Of a stretch of 64,000 bases of DNA, positions 47,582-60,473 are shown in pieces. The DNA is from Anoplolepis gracilipes (taxonomy: Eukaryota; Arthropoda; Insecta; Hymenoptera; Formicidae). Position numbers and translations under genes: made by a program. Positions within the stretch are counted from its first letter, which is position 1, and each line of letters starts with the position of its first letter. The stretch is taken from contig NC_132980.1 in NCBI RefSeq assembly GCF_047496725.1, forward strand, positions 11,610,572-11,674,571, written 5' to 3'. A model generated the notes under the pieces. It was not told the DNA's origin. It was given only the letters and a program-made list of their open reading frames with translations, and made no database searches.

Positions 47582-50491
47582 GTACGTGCCGAAATAATAA
47601 GTGTCAACGGAAATCCGTAGCAAGACTGATTTGGATGTAAAATCAAGTTCTCCGCGATGTATATGGCGAGCGATTCAACCTAATTCCGTGCACGTGCTCT
47701 GAGCATCTATCGAGGGAAGAAAATGTATCTACCATTTGCCTTCGATTATTTCTGCTCGAAGAATTTCGGCTAATTAATACCGTGTGGCGTGTAATGTTGG
47801 ATTAGAATTTTTTTTAAATAATCTAATTATTCATTATAAAAAATATAATTATGCACATATAGAAAAAATATGATAGTTTGTAAATACTAGTCATAATGAC
47901 AAATTAATAACAAATTAATAAGGGACAAAACGAAAGGAAATTTCGCACATAAAGAAAAAAAAAAACAAAAAACCGCGTGAAAAAAAAGAGAAGATAATAT
48001 TTTTGCAGATAAATAATTATAATATAGTGGTAAAATAACACATTATTTTTCTTTTTCTCACATTTCTGTTATGCTTTCGACATGACAATGATACATTGTA
48101 ACCTTTTCTATGGTATATACTGACTATATATGTACTGTTTAATCCAGTAGCTTATGGACCATTACTTCCTGGCCATAATCAAGTACTAGTCACAATATTA
48201 TTAATATTTTATGTGCCACTTTATATGATCGTAACACGTTCATATGTTGGGTGTTTGTATGTGACAGAAATCGCACTTCATTATCGACAGGTCATTGTTT
48301 ATTCGCGCAAATGTGGCAGGTCTGAACATCGCATTTTGTTGAGTGATGCTATAATGAAATTTCTGGTTCACCAGAGTCATTTATCATTAGAGATCGTCTC
48401 TTGCAGTTTATCGTAATTCCACATATTTTTAAAATTCTTATGTTCGAAATTGAACTATAGAAAACTATAGAAAAATGAAAACCAATTCTATCATCTATTA
48501 TATCGAGTTAGACACTGAAAAATAATTTATTTAATCTAAAAAAATATTTAGTTCAATACGTTCAAATAAGTATTTATTTAAATTAAGCAAAAACATATTT
48601 GAATCAATAAAATATATTGCTGAATAGTAAAATAGACAATATATTTTACTAATTCAAATATATTTTTGCTTAATTTAAATAAATACTTGTTTGAACGTAT
48701 TGAACTAAATATTTTTTTAGATTAAGTAAATTTTTTTTCAGTGTATGAAGAAAAATTAAACTACATTTTTCTCTTTTTCTAAATTATAATTCTATTAATT
48801 ATTACATTATGTATTACATACAAAGTGTCTGTCTGTAAATGTTCGAGCAAATATCTCGCAAATGGTTAAAATTACAAGAAAGTTTAGTAAGAGTTTGGAC
48901 ATTTTTATGTGAACAGACACTCTGTATATATGTATATGAAATATCTAATATTACATCGCTGCTGATAAGAAAAATAACGACAAAATGATCATGCATCATG
49001 TGAGGTACAATAGATGGAATTCCGTAGTTGTTTGTGCGCGCAGTCACGTTTATACACGCGGTCACCTTGTGTTGTCATTCGCGCGGCGACACTCGAGTGG
49101 GAAGGTAGCAGCGCGAGGAGCTGCACGTGTGAGAAGGTATTATCTTTCGAAATATCGCGACAAATACAAGAAAATCATTTCCTACCAATAATCGGCTCGT
49201 AAATCTATCGAGGCGTGGCTACAAATCGTTCAATTATCGGTTTTTTGGCGTAATTAAATCGAAACAAAAAATCGCGTCATCCGATTTATCGCAATCTAAT
49301 TTCATATTATCGTATTTCTTTACTATCTTACATATTTTCGCTTTACATCATGTTATAGAATGTTATAAAACACATAGTCATGTGCAATCTGTCTAACAAT
49401 TGTCATATTTTGCCGAAAGGACATAATATACGTTACAATTTGCAACCATGCATAAATTACACACAATTCTAGTATCCAAATTTTGGTTTATATTGGATAT
49501 CTTAAAAAACTGACAGAAATATTTTTTTCTAGAAAACAATTTATAATAAATGTAACGTGTCGTTCATAAAAATATTGATTATATTTAGCATTAAATTCGA
49601 TAAAAGTCGTTTATTTTATATTTACTGATATTAACTGGATTAATTTCTACCAATCTAAATATTAATTTCTCTATCCATTTTTTTCACAATCAATAATATT
49701 ACAACGGGAGATATAAAACAGAAGATATAAAATCATCGGTGTTTCAAATAGATAGTATTTTTATTAAACATTTATTATTTTTTTTTACATTGACTGTTTA
49801 TTGAAATCATCAGTGTTTCAAGTAGATAATATTTTTATTAAACATTTATTATTTTTTTACATTAACTATTATAGAAAAAAAATAAAAGTTTACTTCAATT
49901 TTAACGCAACAGAGTTTGTCATAAATAGAGATATGTGCCATAAAATAATTGAAAGTAATTTTAAAAGTTTCGCAATAAGATAAAATGTAAGTACAATAGT
50001 AAAATAAAAAAAAAAAAGAGACTATAAGTTTTTTCGCTCGCCTCTATAAAAACGACGAGAATGCTCTTATTGTTAGTGTTTTAAAGATGGAAATCGTAAA
50101 GTCGAAAGCTTAATTGAACTCCGGTGCAAGAATCACTTTTCTCTAACATTACAAGCAAACTCAAAGACCTGCTCAAAATATTTTAAAGAGTACACGTTCG
50201 ATTATTCACTGGATGCATCTTAATTGATCCTGTACGATTTTTTTTTCTTTCTTAAGTAGCTGTATTTAGATGTATTATTGTCGCGTCTATCATGAAGGTA
50301 ACAGTGTGAAAGCTAAAATCAAAGATTCATCTTGGATATTTTATTGAAATATGAAGGGACAAAGCCCCCGTCAGGGGGGTTAAAGAACCTCACTCTCGTT
50401 TACTCCCCTGAGGGTGCGTTTGTCGTTTAGGGCCGACAACTTCAAGGCGTGGTGTACCTGAAGGGCGATAAGGGCAAGCGTTTCTGCTGGA
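34660..50491 (+). CDS. Unrecognised protein-coding gene, N-terminal 92 residues in three short exons (3' end beyond window)
   Basis: Exons 34660-34795, 40200-40279 and 50431-50491 join in frame (phases 1, 0, then 1 at the end) with donors GTATGT, GTAAGT and GTGAGT and acceptors TTGCAG and GTTTAG. The visible protein has 92 residues. Residues 1-45 contain an aromatic start (EQWYADWIVAADVCMDLPW) and an amphipathic Leu-rich stretch (NEVLLRLDKLLLQQ); residues 46-52 are acidic (DDELEQA); residues 55-88 are strongly basic and could hold a nuclear localisation signal (GRKRGGSKIRYKK, later KGDKGKRFCW). I do not recognise the family. The last exon could instead run on to the stop at 50923-50925, adding a Gly-rich, low-complexity tail, but a good donor at 50492 followed by GGG-rich sequence argues for continuation. 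The next exon would have to start in phase 1 and was not found in the window. Confidence 0.42.
36302..37808. mobile_element. Transposon relic with CAGGGTGTCTA / TAGATACCCCTG ends (about 1.5 kb)
   Basis: The left end begins CAGGGTGTCTACTGC and the right end is TAGATACCCCTG, the inverted complement with one inserted base. Just inside both ends are similar stretches of short AAAATATTTGGAAAA-type sequence in inverted orientation. Ends of the type CAGGGTGTCTA are common in insect hAT-like DNA transposons. No transposase frame is left. The flanks are A-rich (CCTAAAAA left, TTAAAAAT right), so a target duplication cannot be read cleanly. Confidence 0.55.
37184..37300. repeat. Palindrome inside the 36.3 kb element
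   Basis: AAAGATGTTTATAAGA (about 37208-37223) is perfectly complemented by TCTTATAAACATCTTT (about 37262-37277), and the outer parts CCTATCAGCAC and ATGCTGTTAGG also pair. The loop is about 40 bases. Confidence 0.75.
39632..39712. other. GC-rich patch with two short hairpins
   Basis: CGTGCTC (39632-39638) pairs with GAGCACG (39642-39648) across a 3-base loop. TCGGGA (39689-39694) pairs with TCCCGA (39707-39712) around a second CGAA/TTTCG pairing. The patch stands out in an AT-rich intron and may be a regulatory or structured RNA element. I checked it for tRNA A and B boxes and did not find a valid tRNA. Confidence 0.4.
42868..43460. mobile_element. hAT-like miniature transposon inserted in a (TA)n repeat (593 bp)
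   Basis: The left end is CAGAAATGGGAAGTAACG and the right end AACTTTCCCATCCTTT, inverted complements over ATGGGAA-GT. Ends of the form CAGnnATGGGAAAGTAAC are typical of insect hAT elements. TA microsatellite flanks both sides (42846-42866 and 43461-43478), so the element split one TA run. GTAACG/GTTACT motifs recur near both ends. There is no transposase frame, so it is non-autonomous. Confidence 0.65.
46160..46736. mobile_element. hAT-like miniature transposon with 8-bp target duplication (577 bp)
   Basis: The left end CAGAGATGCGCA is complemented by the right end TGCACATCTCTG with one mismatch. The flanks are GCTAAATA (46152-46159) and GCTACATA (46737-46744), an 8-bp target duplication with one mismatch, as hAT elements make. 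The interior is AT-rich with repeated TGCATTT/AAATGC motifs in both orientations and a poly(A) run at 46574-46597, and encodes nothing. Confidence 0.8.
47531..47578. repeat. (TA)n microsatellite, about 48 bases
   Basis: Uninterrupted alternating TA in intron 3 of the unrecognised gene. Confidence 0.95.
48513..48743. mobile_element. Foldback miniature element with CACTGAAAAA / TTTTTTCAGTG ends (231 bp)
   Basis: The element is one long near-perfect palindrome. The left half runs from CACTGAAAAA through AATATTTAGTTCAATACGTT to AATATATT, and the right half repeats the complement in reverse, ending TTTTTTTTCAGTG. The arms are over 100 bases each with few mismatches; the spacer of roughly 18 bases lies near 48622-48640. 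No target duplication can be read with confidence (TA is possible on both sides). High arm identity suggests fairly recent origin or conversion between the arms. Confidence 0.8.
49730..49872. repeat. Tandem duplication, 74-bp unit, two copies
   Basis: Both copies start AAATCATC and share TTTTTATTAAACATTTATTA. Copy 1 is 49730-49803 and copy 2 is 49804-49872. They differ by a few substitutions and T-run length. Confidence 0.85.
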
Positions 50492-50959
50492 GTGAGTCAA
50501 AGTTTACTGGGGGTGGCGGTGGTGGCAACGGTAGGAAGAAAGGGGGGATGATTCGAGACGGTTGGTTGGTTAGTGGGGGTGAGCGTGCCAGCCCGTATAA
50601 GGCTCTGCCACGCGGTTCCTCTGCCACAGTCAGTCTGGTCGAAAACATTCGTAGGCAAGGGAAAACGCGTGTCTCATGGAAACGTTGTGTTTTATGTTTA
50701 TCTTTGGCAAAGTATGATAGTATCTATCGTCTTGACAGACGCGTCCTGTCGCGGTGCTCTCGATCACATCGTTACGATTCTTTGACAATTAGTGAGAATA
50801 CAATTATGATGAAAAAAAGTGAAGCAACGCAGATTGATTCTATGCTGAACAATGCGATCAAGTGTATCGATCGATTACGTGGTTTTAACGTTACGTCCAT
50901 GGGTTTATCATCGATCGTTCTGTGATTTTGTCAACGTTGTCTGTGGAATAAATTATGGA

Positions 50960-51290
50960 CATGTCAATAATACACTGTTGTTATTAGTGAAATTTGATTG
51001 ATTTTCGTGCAACGAGAAATATATACGTTCACGTGTCTCTACGATGCGGCTGTTTGGAGGACACCGGACATTTATCTGTGACAATCGCTCTGTGATCCGC
51101 GATTTTGTACGCGAGATCATTTTGATCTCACGTTACTCCGCCCACATTTCCGCGCATGAGTTCTCATAACTTTGTCACCTTGGCTCCGTTCGTGGGAACT
51201 TGTCGGAAAAGTGTTGAAGTCACGTGACAGCGTCGCCAGCTGATAGTCAACGTCCTTCCTCGAGGTTAGTCTCCTTCTCTCTCTGTATCT
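50960..51290. promoter_or_regulatory. Possible regulatory island with E-boxes
   Basis: A GC-richer block with two CACGTG motifs (51030-51035 and 51221-51226), a CAGCTG (51237-51242) and a short palindrome GAGATCA-TTT-TGATCTC around 51113-51129. It lies about 0.5 kb after the third coding exon of the unrecognised gene. The function is a guess from motif content. Confidence 0.25.
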
Positions 51291-54200
51291 ATATTGTTTA
51301 TTCAATAGCATCCCTAATTAAAGTGTCACGCTTGAGCGACATTGTGCCAATTAGTTTATTATGCTGTAACAAGACGAGGCTAAATATCGCATTCACCGAG
51401 TAGCTGTTAGATATATATATATATCGACAGAAAACTCGCAAAAAGATTTTTTTTTTAATTCTCGTGGTGTTCACCTGACACATCCGTTACTCGATTAATG
51501 CAGGTTTTTTGCACGGATTTTTATACTTTCAAAGACAAAAATCTTTCAAGTAAATATTTGACGTAGCAAAAATTTGCTAGATAAAGCTTGTTAAAACTTC
51601 ACTATTTATTCAATTTATGCCAAGAATCAAAATCTACTCAAAAAAATTATGTCTCACAAAATTAGACGGTAGAATTTTCGATGTATAAAGCGCACAAAAT
51701 TAATTTAGTTTCTATTAAAATTGTATTACATTAAAAAATATATACGCGCTAAAAGATGACATAAAACTAAAAGAATTTATATCGACTAATATTCATTTAA
51801 ATTTTAATATATAAGATATCAGCTTTTTTGTGACAATTTCAATCATCCGCTTAGTAAGGATGGATCGACACTCATCGCGACAAATTGCATACTTTATTTT
51901 GCATATTTTTTTTTTTCACCATACTAATACACACACACACGTGCAGATTTGCGAGCATTTGTCCATATACAGATATATATATATATGTATGTGTGTGTGT
52001 ATTGAGAGTAAACTACGGTTAATGAATTATCTTTTAGTTTGCTCGTACGTTACAATTATCGTCGAGGCATTTATCATTTTTATTGTTGCGTACCGGCTGC
52101 GCTTTTCTCCCTCTCGATCATATTTTCTGTTGGCCAGCTCGAATGTGATACTTTTGGAAGATATGTGTGTCTGAACGGGAAGGAGGAACTATTGGCGTTA
52201 TTGCGGGATAAAGAAAATAATTGGACATTACAAGCCTTTTCCTATAAATATCTGTAAATACTTCTAGCCATGTTACAATACATTGCTCTTAAGGTAATAG
52301 AGAAATGAAAAATGACTTGAATATAAAATTACGCTCGTTCCCATTCTTTTAATGAATTATCTGATTATATTATGAATTATAGGATTATATGATTATACGA
52401 TTATATATGTTTTCATTACGCATGACTATACGACAATGATGTATAGATAGAAGATTAATTAATATCTTTTACTGGCTTTGTCCTTTGCGTAACAAATTTT
52501 TTTTTTATTATTTAAGGTTTAAAGTTATTTTTTAATTTTGTAATTAATTTATTAGTAGTTAAATAATGTGTAAAATGATGTGATTATAATGAATAATATA
52601 TTGGATAAAAATAGTGATAGACAGAACATTTCGGAGAAAGGAAAGACCATCCTTTTGGGGGATAATAAATGATTCGATCATCAACGATAACGATAACAAT
52701 GAAACAAACTGCAAATGGATTGCCACGTGGTGAAGTCGTTGCAACAGCTATCATTGTCGCAATATATCACTTGACAAGAGAGCCTCCGTTAGAACAGAAT
52801 CTATCTTATCCTTTAGATTTCGAAGTACTAAACTCTGAGCGGAGAACATAAATGTACCTAGAACGACACTGTAATTAACGAGGTGATAAAGAGGAATTGA
52901 ACATTGCTTCGGAATATGTCTTTTCAAGTGCAATATATATTGCAATAATTCGTCGATTATGTATAAAATTTTAAAAATATTTGATTAGTTATTTGCAAAG
53001 TTAGAGGATAATGCGAAAATAAATATGTAAGGCTGTCAAATTTGTAATATCGTAATCACATTGATATTGGTGCAATTTTCCACACAAATTTTTATCGTTT
53101 TTTTTAAATTCTTTTTCTGAATTTTTATCTTTAACACAAAATCGCGTTATTTATATTGTTTCTTTGCTCAATAACATAGATAATTAATTGCGTTTTGATT
53201 ATATTTTTAATATTATAAATCTAAAAGAGATATTTCTTCAATTTTCGAGTCAGAGAAATAAATGAAGCGAGACGAAATCTTAATCTTTTCACGCTTACGA
53301 TTAGCAGAAAGGTCCTGCGTCAAACGGTCGTTAAAAGGAGGCAAATGATTCTTGTTAGAAATGAAGAGCGCGCGTTTGAAGGACGTACGAAAGTGTCTGA
53401 AGAAAACATAAAAATCAATTTTATGACTTCTGGCGAAATTTCATATCGTAATCCTCGAATGCGGCGGCAACTGATAATTCCGTAAGAATTCTCGTTAAAT
53501 CTCACTTCTTTTTTCTTATCAACGCGCTCTCTCCGTCTTCTTCTCTCCACTTTATTTTCAATTCTCTTGATTTCGTCGCGACAATTCAATTTCGGGGTTA
53601 ATCGATGTAGCTACTGGCGGAAACGAGGCGAGAGATCGGTTACGCGATGGAACTACGGGATAGTTGAAAATGTCGTTAAAGGAATTGGCCGGAAAGTTCT
53701 GCCAAAAATTCGCGCTACGGGGAGGTATCTCGGAATTCATTGCGATCGATTTTAATTTCCGGCTTCGTGTACCAAAACCTTAAAAACTCTTTAATGCATA
53801 AATATATTTGAAGAAGTTTTAGATGTTAATATTTTTTTTTAATAAAAATATTACATTCCGAACACATTATCAATCTCTTTTTATTTATATAGAGAGAAAT
53901 GATTGTATTTTAGTGTTTTATTCAAGTGACAAATATTATATTAGGTTTTTCTTTAGTTTACGTTTTTGCAAGTTATAAAATTTTGGTTCTGTCTTATCGT
54001 TTGCTGATGCAGGATATGACTAGGACGTTATCGTTAAATTTGCTTCTAAATGTGTTTTTATACATGTGTTTGTATGCATTTAGGGGCACATTTAGTGATA
54101 AATGTAAGCTTCGAATGCAGACCTATGCCTTACGTTTGTTACAAATTAAGCCTTCGAAATATAGTACAGTATATGTATATGAAAATAGCTTTTCGCAATT

Positions 54201-56549
54201 TTCTTGATATAAAACGAGACAAATTCAGGATTTGCTCTAATTAGAAACAAATTATAAATCCTGCATAAATGGCGAAGAAAACATAGTGCATTTATAAGAA
54301 TTAAGAAAAAAGATTTTTAGGGAATTAAAGTAATCAAATTTAACGTGTAATAAGTGATCGTATTTAATGAATACAATAAGACTCGTGGCTCATAAAAATC
54401 GTAAGTAATAAGCAAATCGATTTTTTATTTGCTTACACATTGTTTTATACATCTGTACCGTCAATCGAATATGTGACTATGATTAGTCGATTTGCTTTTG
54501 CTGTTTTTTTTTTTTTTTTTTTTTTTATATGACCTGGATCTTATTGTTAGAAATTTTCATTGTATTATTATATGTATATATATTTTTTTCTACTATCTTT
54601 TTTTATATAATATTTAAATCGTGGAAAGTACAATATAGCACAATACAGAGCTACGACTAACTGGTATAGATTAACATAATTCTGTGAATCACGATGAGTA
54701 CTTTCGTCTACTTTAACGGATTAATTTAAGTCTCTCGAATAAATCATGTGGTCAGTAATTGCGAATACCGGCAAATTGATATAAAACATACACGCCCGCA
54801 TAAGCTTAACAGCATATTTTAGCAACGAATCGCATATAGGCAATTTTTTAGCAGACGACGTGTTTTTTGAGGTCGAAATTAATTTAGTTACCGAGACGAT
54901 ACATCGAATTCAAAATTTATGATTTTCATTTTTTTTAATATCATGCATTTTAGTCTGTATATTCTGACTTTTAGAAAAATATTTTAATTGATATATTTTT
55001 ATTTTTTTTGTATTTTTTTTACACACAGGATATATTAAACGTTTAAAAATTACTAATTCTTTTTTTAGTAGCTTTTCTAAAACATTTCGGACATGCAAAC
55101 AAGTTTTAGATTTTACATTAACAACTTTTTTATGCATTTTTTAAAATGTAAATTGACTCTTATGTACATATATATACATATACATGTTTTAATTCAATTC
55201 AATAAAATAATGAACAGTAAGTAAAATGTAGTGTGCGTGTTAAATTATTTATAAAATATAGTGACATTCAATTAATCAAGCAATTACAAGTGACAATAAC
55301 TGAGAGAGACACATGTGATTTTAACTATTAATCCATTTGCAAATAAAGTATTAAAACTGTATAGTGTGTCAATATATTTTTTTCTAGTATTATAATAATA
55401 AGTTGTAGTATGATAGTTTAATATTTCAACAATTTTATATTTTTTATTGTTTTATTGTATTTCTCTCTCTCTCTCTCTGTGAATACTTTTAAAAGCAAAA
55501 ACGTATAAACATCTTCTTTAAAGTTTAATTTTAAAAAATTTTAATTTAATTTCTTTGATATTTAAATGAAATTTTAAATTTTGTATTATAAATACTGAAT
55601 TATACGTTTCAATCTGCCGCATCTGGTACCGCGAGGTAAACGTTAGGTGAACGCACCATAATAACCCCACCAGATCGATCCCGTGACATCTGTATAATCC
55701 GGTACCATCAGGCATCGTAGTTTTTCTATAGGTTTTCTATCCCGTATCGAAAATAAACTTCCATTCGTATTCATTCTGAAAAATTACTCAAATACTCATC
55801 GTTGTTGCGCGAGTTTAAAAAGAACTCCCTGCGGCTTTATCGCGCGATAAAGTGGTTGTCGCAGTTTATGATTATTCGCGTGGACGAGATTGGTCTGACC
55901 CGAGGAATTGTTTTACTTTCGGGAAACTTAGTTTTTGGCAGCAGATCATTTCTCGATCCTACCCATCTCTTCGCTGATCTTCCTCTATAATCCACCTTCA
56001 TCTCGCTCTAGTAATAATCTGGGTTTTGAAAGGTTGATCCACGACTGCTTTGCCCTTTTATCTTAACCCGTGTTGTCTGACTCGTCAGTCTGGCCAGCCA
56101 AAAACGCGAATCTTCGTTGTGCCATCTTACTTTTTTTCTGGAGGATATTGTCACCGTTCGCGAGACTCTTGTCTCAAGAAACGTCGTTCGATCTGCAATA
56201 ATTGCAGACCAATCTCTTTCTCTGGCAAAGTGCGGTGAAAGCAGTTTTTTTTCTTTTCAAAAGACTGATATCGTAAGAAGCAAGAGGATGTGCGGGACGA
56301 ATTTTTCAGCATAGTAAGCAACCGACAGATTTGTGTACGTTTTTGTTTTTTTTTTTTTTTTTTTTTTTTGTCTTTGTTAATAATGATTTCTCCCTGATAT
56401 GTGTTTGATACATAAATGATTATTTAAATCACATTTATATAATATTGACAGAAATATGCTTAAAGCTTGGAGAATCTGGATTGTTAATCGTAATAATTTT
56501 AATAAAATTTTCAACAGCTGAATATTTTGCAAGAGAATATTTTATAAAA

Positions 56550-56560
<11 letters not shown>

Positions 56561-56590
<30 letters not shown>
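56561..56590. repeat. (TA)n microsatellite
   Basis: Alternating TA of about 30 bases. Confidence 0.9.
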
Positions 56591-56591
<1 letters not shown>

Positions 56592-59500
56592 CGCATTATT
56601 ACGTAAACATATTAAACAGTTTATATCCTAAAATTAGAATAATTTAATAAAATTGGAGCTATTGTCAGGCTCTATCGAATAACAAATAGATAAAAATAAT
56701 CTCTTTTAATATCGCGGGGATTGAGAAAGAGACTCACCCTTCTTCCAAGCTCGTTCGTCTTTTCTCCCGACTTTTGGCGAATATTATCGGACAGTTGCAG
56801 TCGAAGTTTGGCGTATCGATCATGCCGCCGTGTATAAGGTGGCGCGTGTAACACTATCGGACCTGATAGTAATAATTTCGCGGTTAAAGCTCGCGCACGA
56901 TAAGCTCAACCTCCCCTAAGCATTCAATTGTTGATACGAGTACACCATCTCTCATGCGGTGACGTTACAACTTAGATATCGTTTTCGCCGTGTCGGGATC
57001 TCATTTCGATTGAACTAGTTTGTGCGCTGACTATGCTCTTCCGTGGAAATAATTTCGCTAGGGAGAGAGAAAGAGAGAGAAAGAGAGAGAAATCCTGTTC
57101 TCTTTTTCTCTCTGTGGAGAGGGAATGTCTACAATGATGATAGAGAAACGCAGTGCTAGGCCTTCAAGTGCGTATCGTTTGCCAAATCTCGTTTTACACC
57201 GCGATCGATACTTGTAGTAGCGCGTATGCTGGATACTCACTTGGAATCCTCGTCGTAGACCTTCGTTATTTTCTCTTATTCTTTGCATCGCATTTTAAAA
57301 GAATTTTTCTTTCATTATTCGTACGCCATTGACTGAAACCTTAGTCATTGTCCTTTTTTATGGTATTTAAACGAGAGTTTAAATTTTATTTTGCACGATT
57401 TATCACGAAAATTGATCGGTGAACGCTCGGTATGTGTGAGAGAAGAATATTTCTTTCTGTGTTAAAAAAAATAAAGTAGCTTAATATTACATATTCTCTA
57501 CATCGATTTTAATTATTTGTGTAAAGAAAACAATATTAAAATTTTGATTTGCAATCTACTTTTTCATTGAAAAATATACTGTCACATATATGTGACATAT
57601 ATAAGTAACCACTGCTACTATTTGTTTGTATCATACATGATTCTTGCAATGGAAGTTTCGGAATCTTGTAAACAAGAGGAGAAACCGGGACAGAAGTATC
57701 GATTAGAAATGCGATGTATAAAGCGTAGGGCGACAATATATTTTGACACTTGGGCACAAAAATGTTAAAAATGTTCTGACATTCATCTCGAAAACGGATA
57801 AGAGACTCTTTTCCAATGCTTACCCTGTCGATTGGATGTCAAGAAGCGAGATGATGATTACACGCTCCAACAACATTAAAGTGACATCGTAATACCATTA
57901 CAGAGTGTATCGATAGATCTACTCGATGTCAATCAATATTAAAAAGTCTGATATGAGATGACTGACAGTCGCGCAAACGTTTAGTTGAAATTTTCTAATA
58001 AACAAAGAACTGAAAAAATATAATATTATAGACGATGCAATGCAAGATTTTATTGTTTACTAAGTGAATTTCAATCTCCTGCTTTTGTATTCAATCTCCT
58101 ATTACGGTCATTGATATTATTATTGCAGAAAATCACACTTGATTTTATAAAAACAATTATTAATTACACCTTAATATGTATTAGATATGACTCAATATTG
58201 ATAAAAATGCAACTTTGCAATTGTGTTTCTAACAATGTTATTTAAAGAAAATGTAAAGATGGATTTTCGCGAAGAAAATAGCTGAACTCTTGATATATCA
58301 GCATTCTCTATTTTGTAAATGCGCTTCAATGTTGCCATCTAGTTTTATTGGATTAATAACTTTCCCAGAGATCTCCCAGAAGTATTATAATTAAGTATAG
58401 CAGATATTACGCCCTGACGATTAATAGCCAGTCTCTCAAGTATTTAGACGCGTCTGCCCGTCCGTAGTTTTCACTCTCTTACTTATGGCAACCGCGTGGT
58501 TTGGGACTCGTAACGAAGCAGAGACTCTGACAGAGACTTTTCCAGCATGTCTCGAAATATCATCGTCGAAAAAGTTTCATATAATCGCGTTACGAACGCG
58601 CTGATGCGAAGAAGTGTTTTATTGTGAGCGTAAATTGCTTAAAAATCCAACGTGATAAATTTCATTTTAAATCGCCGATATCGATCTAACTTTTTTTTTT
58701 TTTTTTTTTTTCCGAAAAAAGATTGCTCCATCCTACTATTCTACATTTAAATATGCGAATATATATACTATGTTCGTAATGCATATGATTTGCTTCCAAT
58801 ATCGAATATCATTGTCGGTATTTTAAAAAATGTCAATGAAATGATAAAAAGATAAGGATAATTATACGGTTTTGAGATTTTGTATTAAAAACATGTGACG
58901 ATTTTACACAGAACATGGATCTTTCATACACATGTGGCTGATGGCCAGATGGAAATCGCTTGAGAGTTGAATTCGGGTGTTGCCTGGATGATTAATGTAC
59001 GCATAACGCATATTGACACTATATGATATATCTATTGTAATATGTGATATATCTAAAAATCGATATTATTTTCTCCATTTCTAGCGTGTTTGCGCTTTGA
59101 ATTGAAAAAATGCATAGTGAAAATTATTGTATTATCAAATTTCAATTAAATTTAATTAAATTTAAACAAAAAAAAAAATTAATTAATTATATATATATCT
59201 AATTCGAATTCTAATCAAAGTGTTTGCAAATTGCAACTAACAAAACAAGAGACTTTTAATCAGACATCTCGTATTGTAATATATACTGTAAACTGTAATA
59301 AATCCTTAAAATAAGGAACACTGTCAGTCAAGTTAAAGTATGCATCAATCTGCTTCTACTCTTCTTTTTTTTCTTATGAATATTTATGACAATCATATTT
59401 ATTTATGAGGTTCTCTTATTCGTGTTTAATAAAACATGAAAATTTTCATCGACGCGCATTCTAATTCTGCATCGACACCTTTTTACGATCCGATTTTAAT

Positions 59501-60473
59501 TATTTATCTATTCGAAAAAAAAAAAAAAAAAAAACGCTTATCGCATGTATGTACACGTATGTACGTTTGTCCGCAATCTGTATTCACAATTAATGATATT
59601 CTGGAAATGTCAACAGATTCCAAATAATTTTCCCGAAAAAAAAAAAAAAAAATCAGATTTTTCTTCAGAATAAGTAACTACGTTGTTATATTGGTAAAAG
59701 CTTAAATGAATTGCAATATTAAAAACATAATTGTGAGCCGACTCATTATTATAATTGAAATTGCCTAAAGGAGGAACCACCCTCTTCCGGATAATAAATT
59801 TTATTAGACGGATTTCCGTAGGAATTGCGAGAAAAGAAAAAGAAAACGGAAGAAATATTATTTATGGTGGTGCAATCTACTTTATTCTCAAGAGTGATTG
59901 GATTTTTCTCCAGGAAAGGAGATATGCCTTCTCCATGCTCATATTCTCTGATTTTGTATCTCTTTCTATGTGTTTTTTTTTATCGCGTAACATTGCATTC
60001 ATGCGTAAAAGCGGAACAGAGATAAAAAAAAGAGAAGAGAATTATCAACATTCCTGCAGCAATTCAATCGCGGAATCGTGAGCCTCCATCCTATCGCCTT
60101 CGGGAAATGGGCGGAAGAGTATCGTTTCCTTCTCCCTTTTTTTTTTTTTCAAATCAACATTGAACTTTTCCGATATCTATAACACACATTAAATAAGATT
60201 ATGTACCATTGCCTTTGATTTGCTGACAATGAGAGCGGGCGATGTATTCGATTATAAACGTGAAGTTAGGGGTTCTTCTTCACAATTAAGTATAATATTT
60301 GTATAAATGATACAGGGGTAAAGTAATTGTTTCTTGTTCTTAACGAATTTTTAAATATCGTTTCTGAAACTTTTTTGTTTTTTTTTTCTTAATTTTGTTA
60401 TCATTATGAGAATTGGGAGACAAATCGAATATAAGTTTCCTTTTAAATTCAAACCTGATTGTTGGCGAACGTA

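Larger units (their letters stand above)
40280..50430 (+). other. Intron 3 of the unrecognised gene (10.2 kb)
   Basis: Contains two hAT-like miniature elements (42868-43460 and 46160-46736), a foldback element (48513-48743), a 74-bp tandem duplication (49730-49872), a long (TA)n run (47531-47578), and GC-richer islands at about 45640-46060 and 49010-49200. The island at 49010-49200 ends in donor-like GAAGGTATTA and could be an alternative first exon; this is unproven. Confidence 0.4.

Noticed and set aside
50449..50925. 158-codon plus-strand open frame read as one exon
   Set aside because: Only its first part (50449-50491) fits the spliced model. The rest starts at a good GTGAGT donor, is Gly-rich and then featureless, so I treat it as intron, although a terminal exon cannot be excluded.
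51110..51135. Bantam microRNA-like string GAGATCATTTTGA
   Set aside because: The match stops after 13 bases and the sequence turns into a short palindrome with TGATCTC. There is no precursor-like hairpin of the proper size.
55518..55715. Minus-strand open frame with exon-like CHGIDLVGLLWC
   Set aside because: It is short, continues into AT-rich sequence, and has no partner exons within several kb. I see only weak coding character.
55802..55990. Open frame MLREFKKNSLRLY in a GC-richer island
   Set aside because: It has no splice borders in the phase needed for the fourth coding exon and no recognisable domain.
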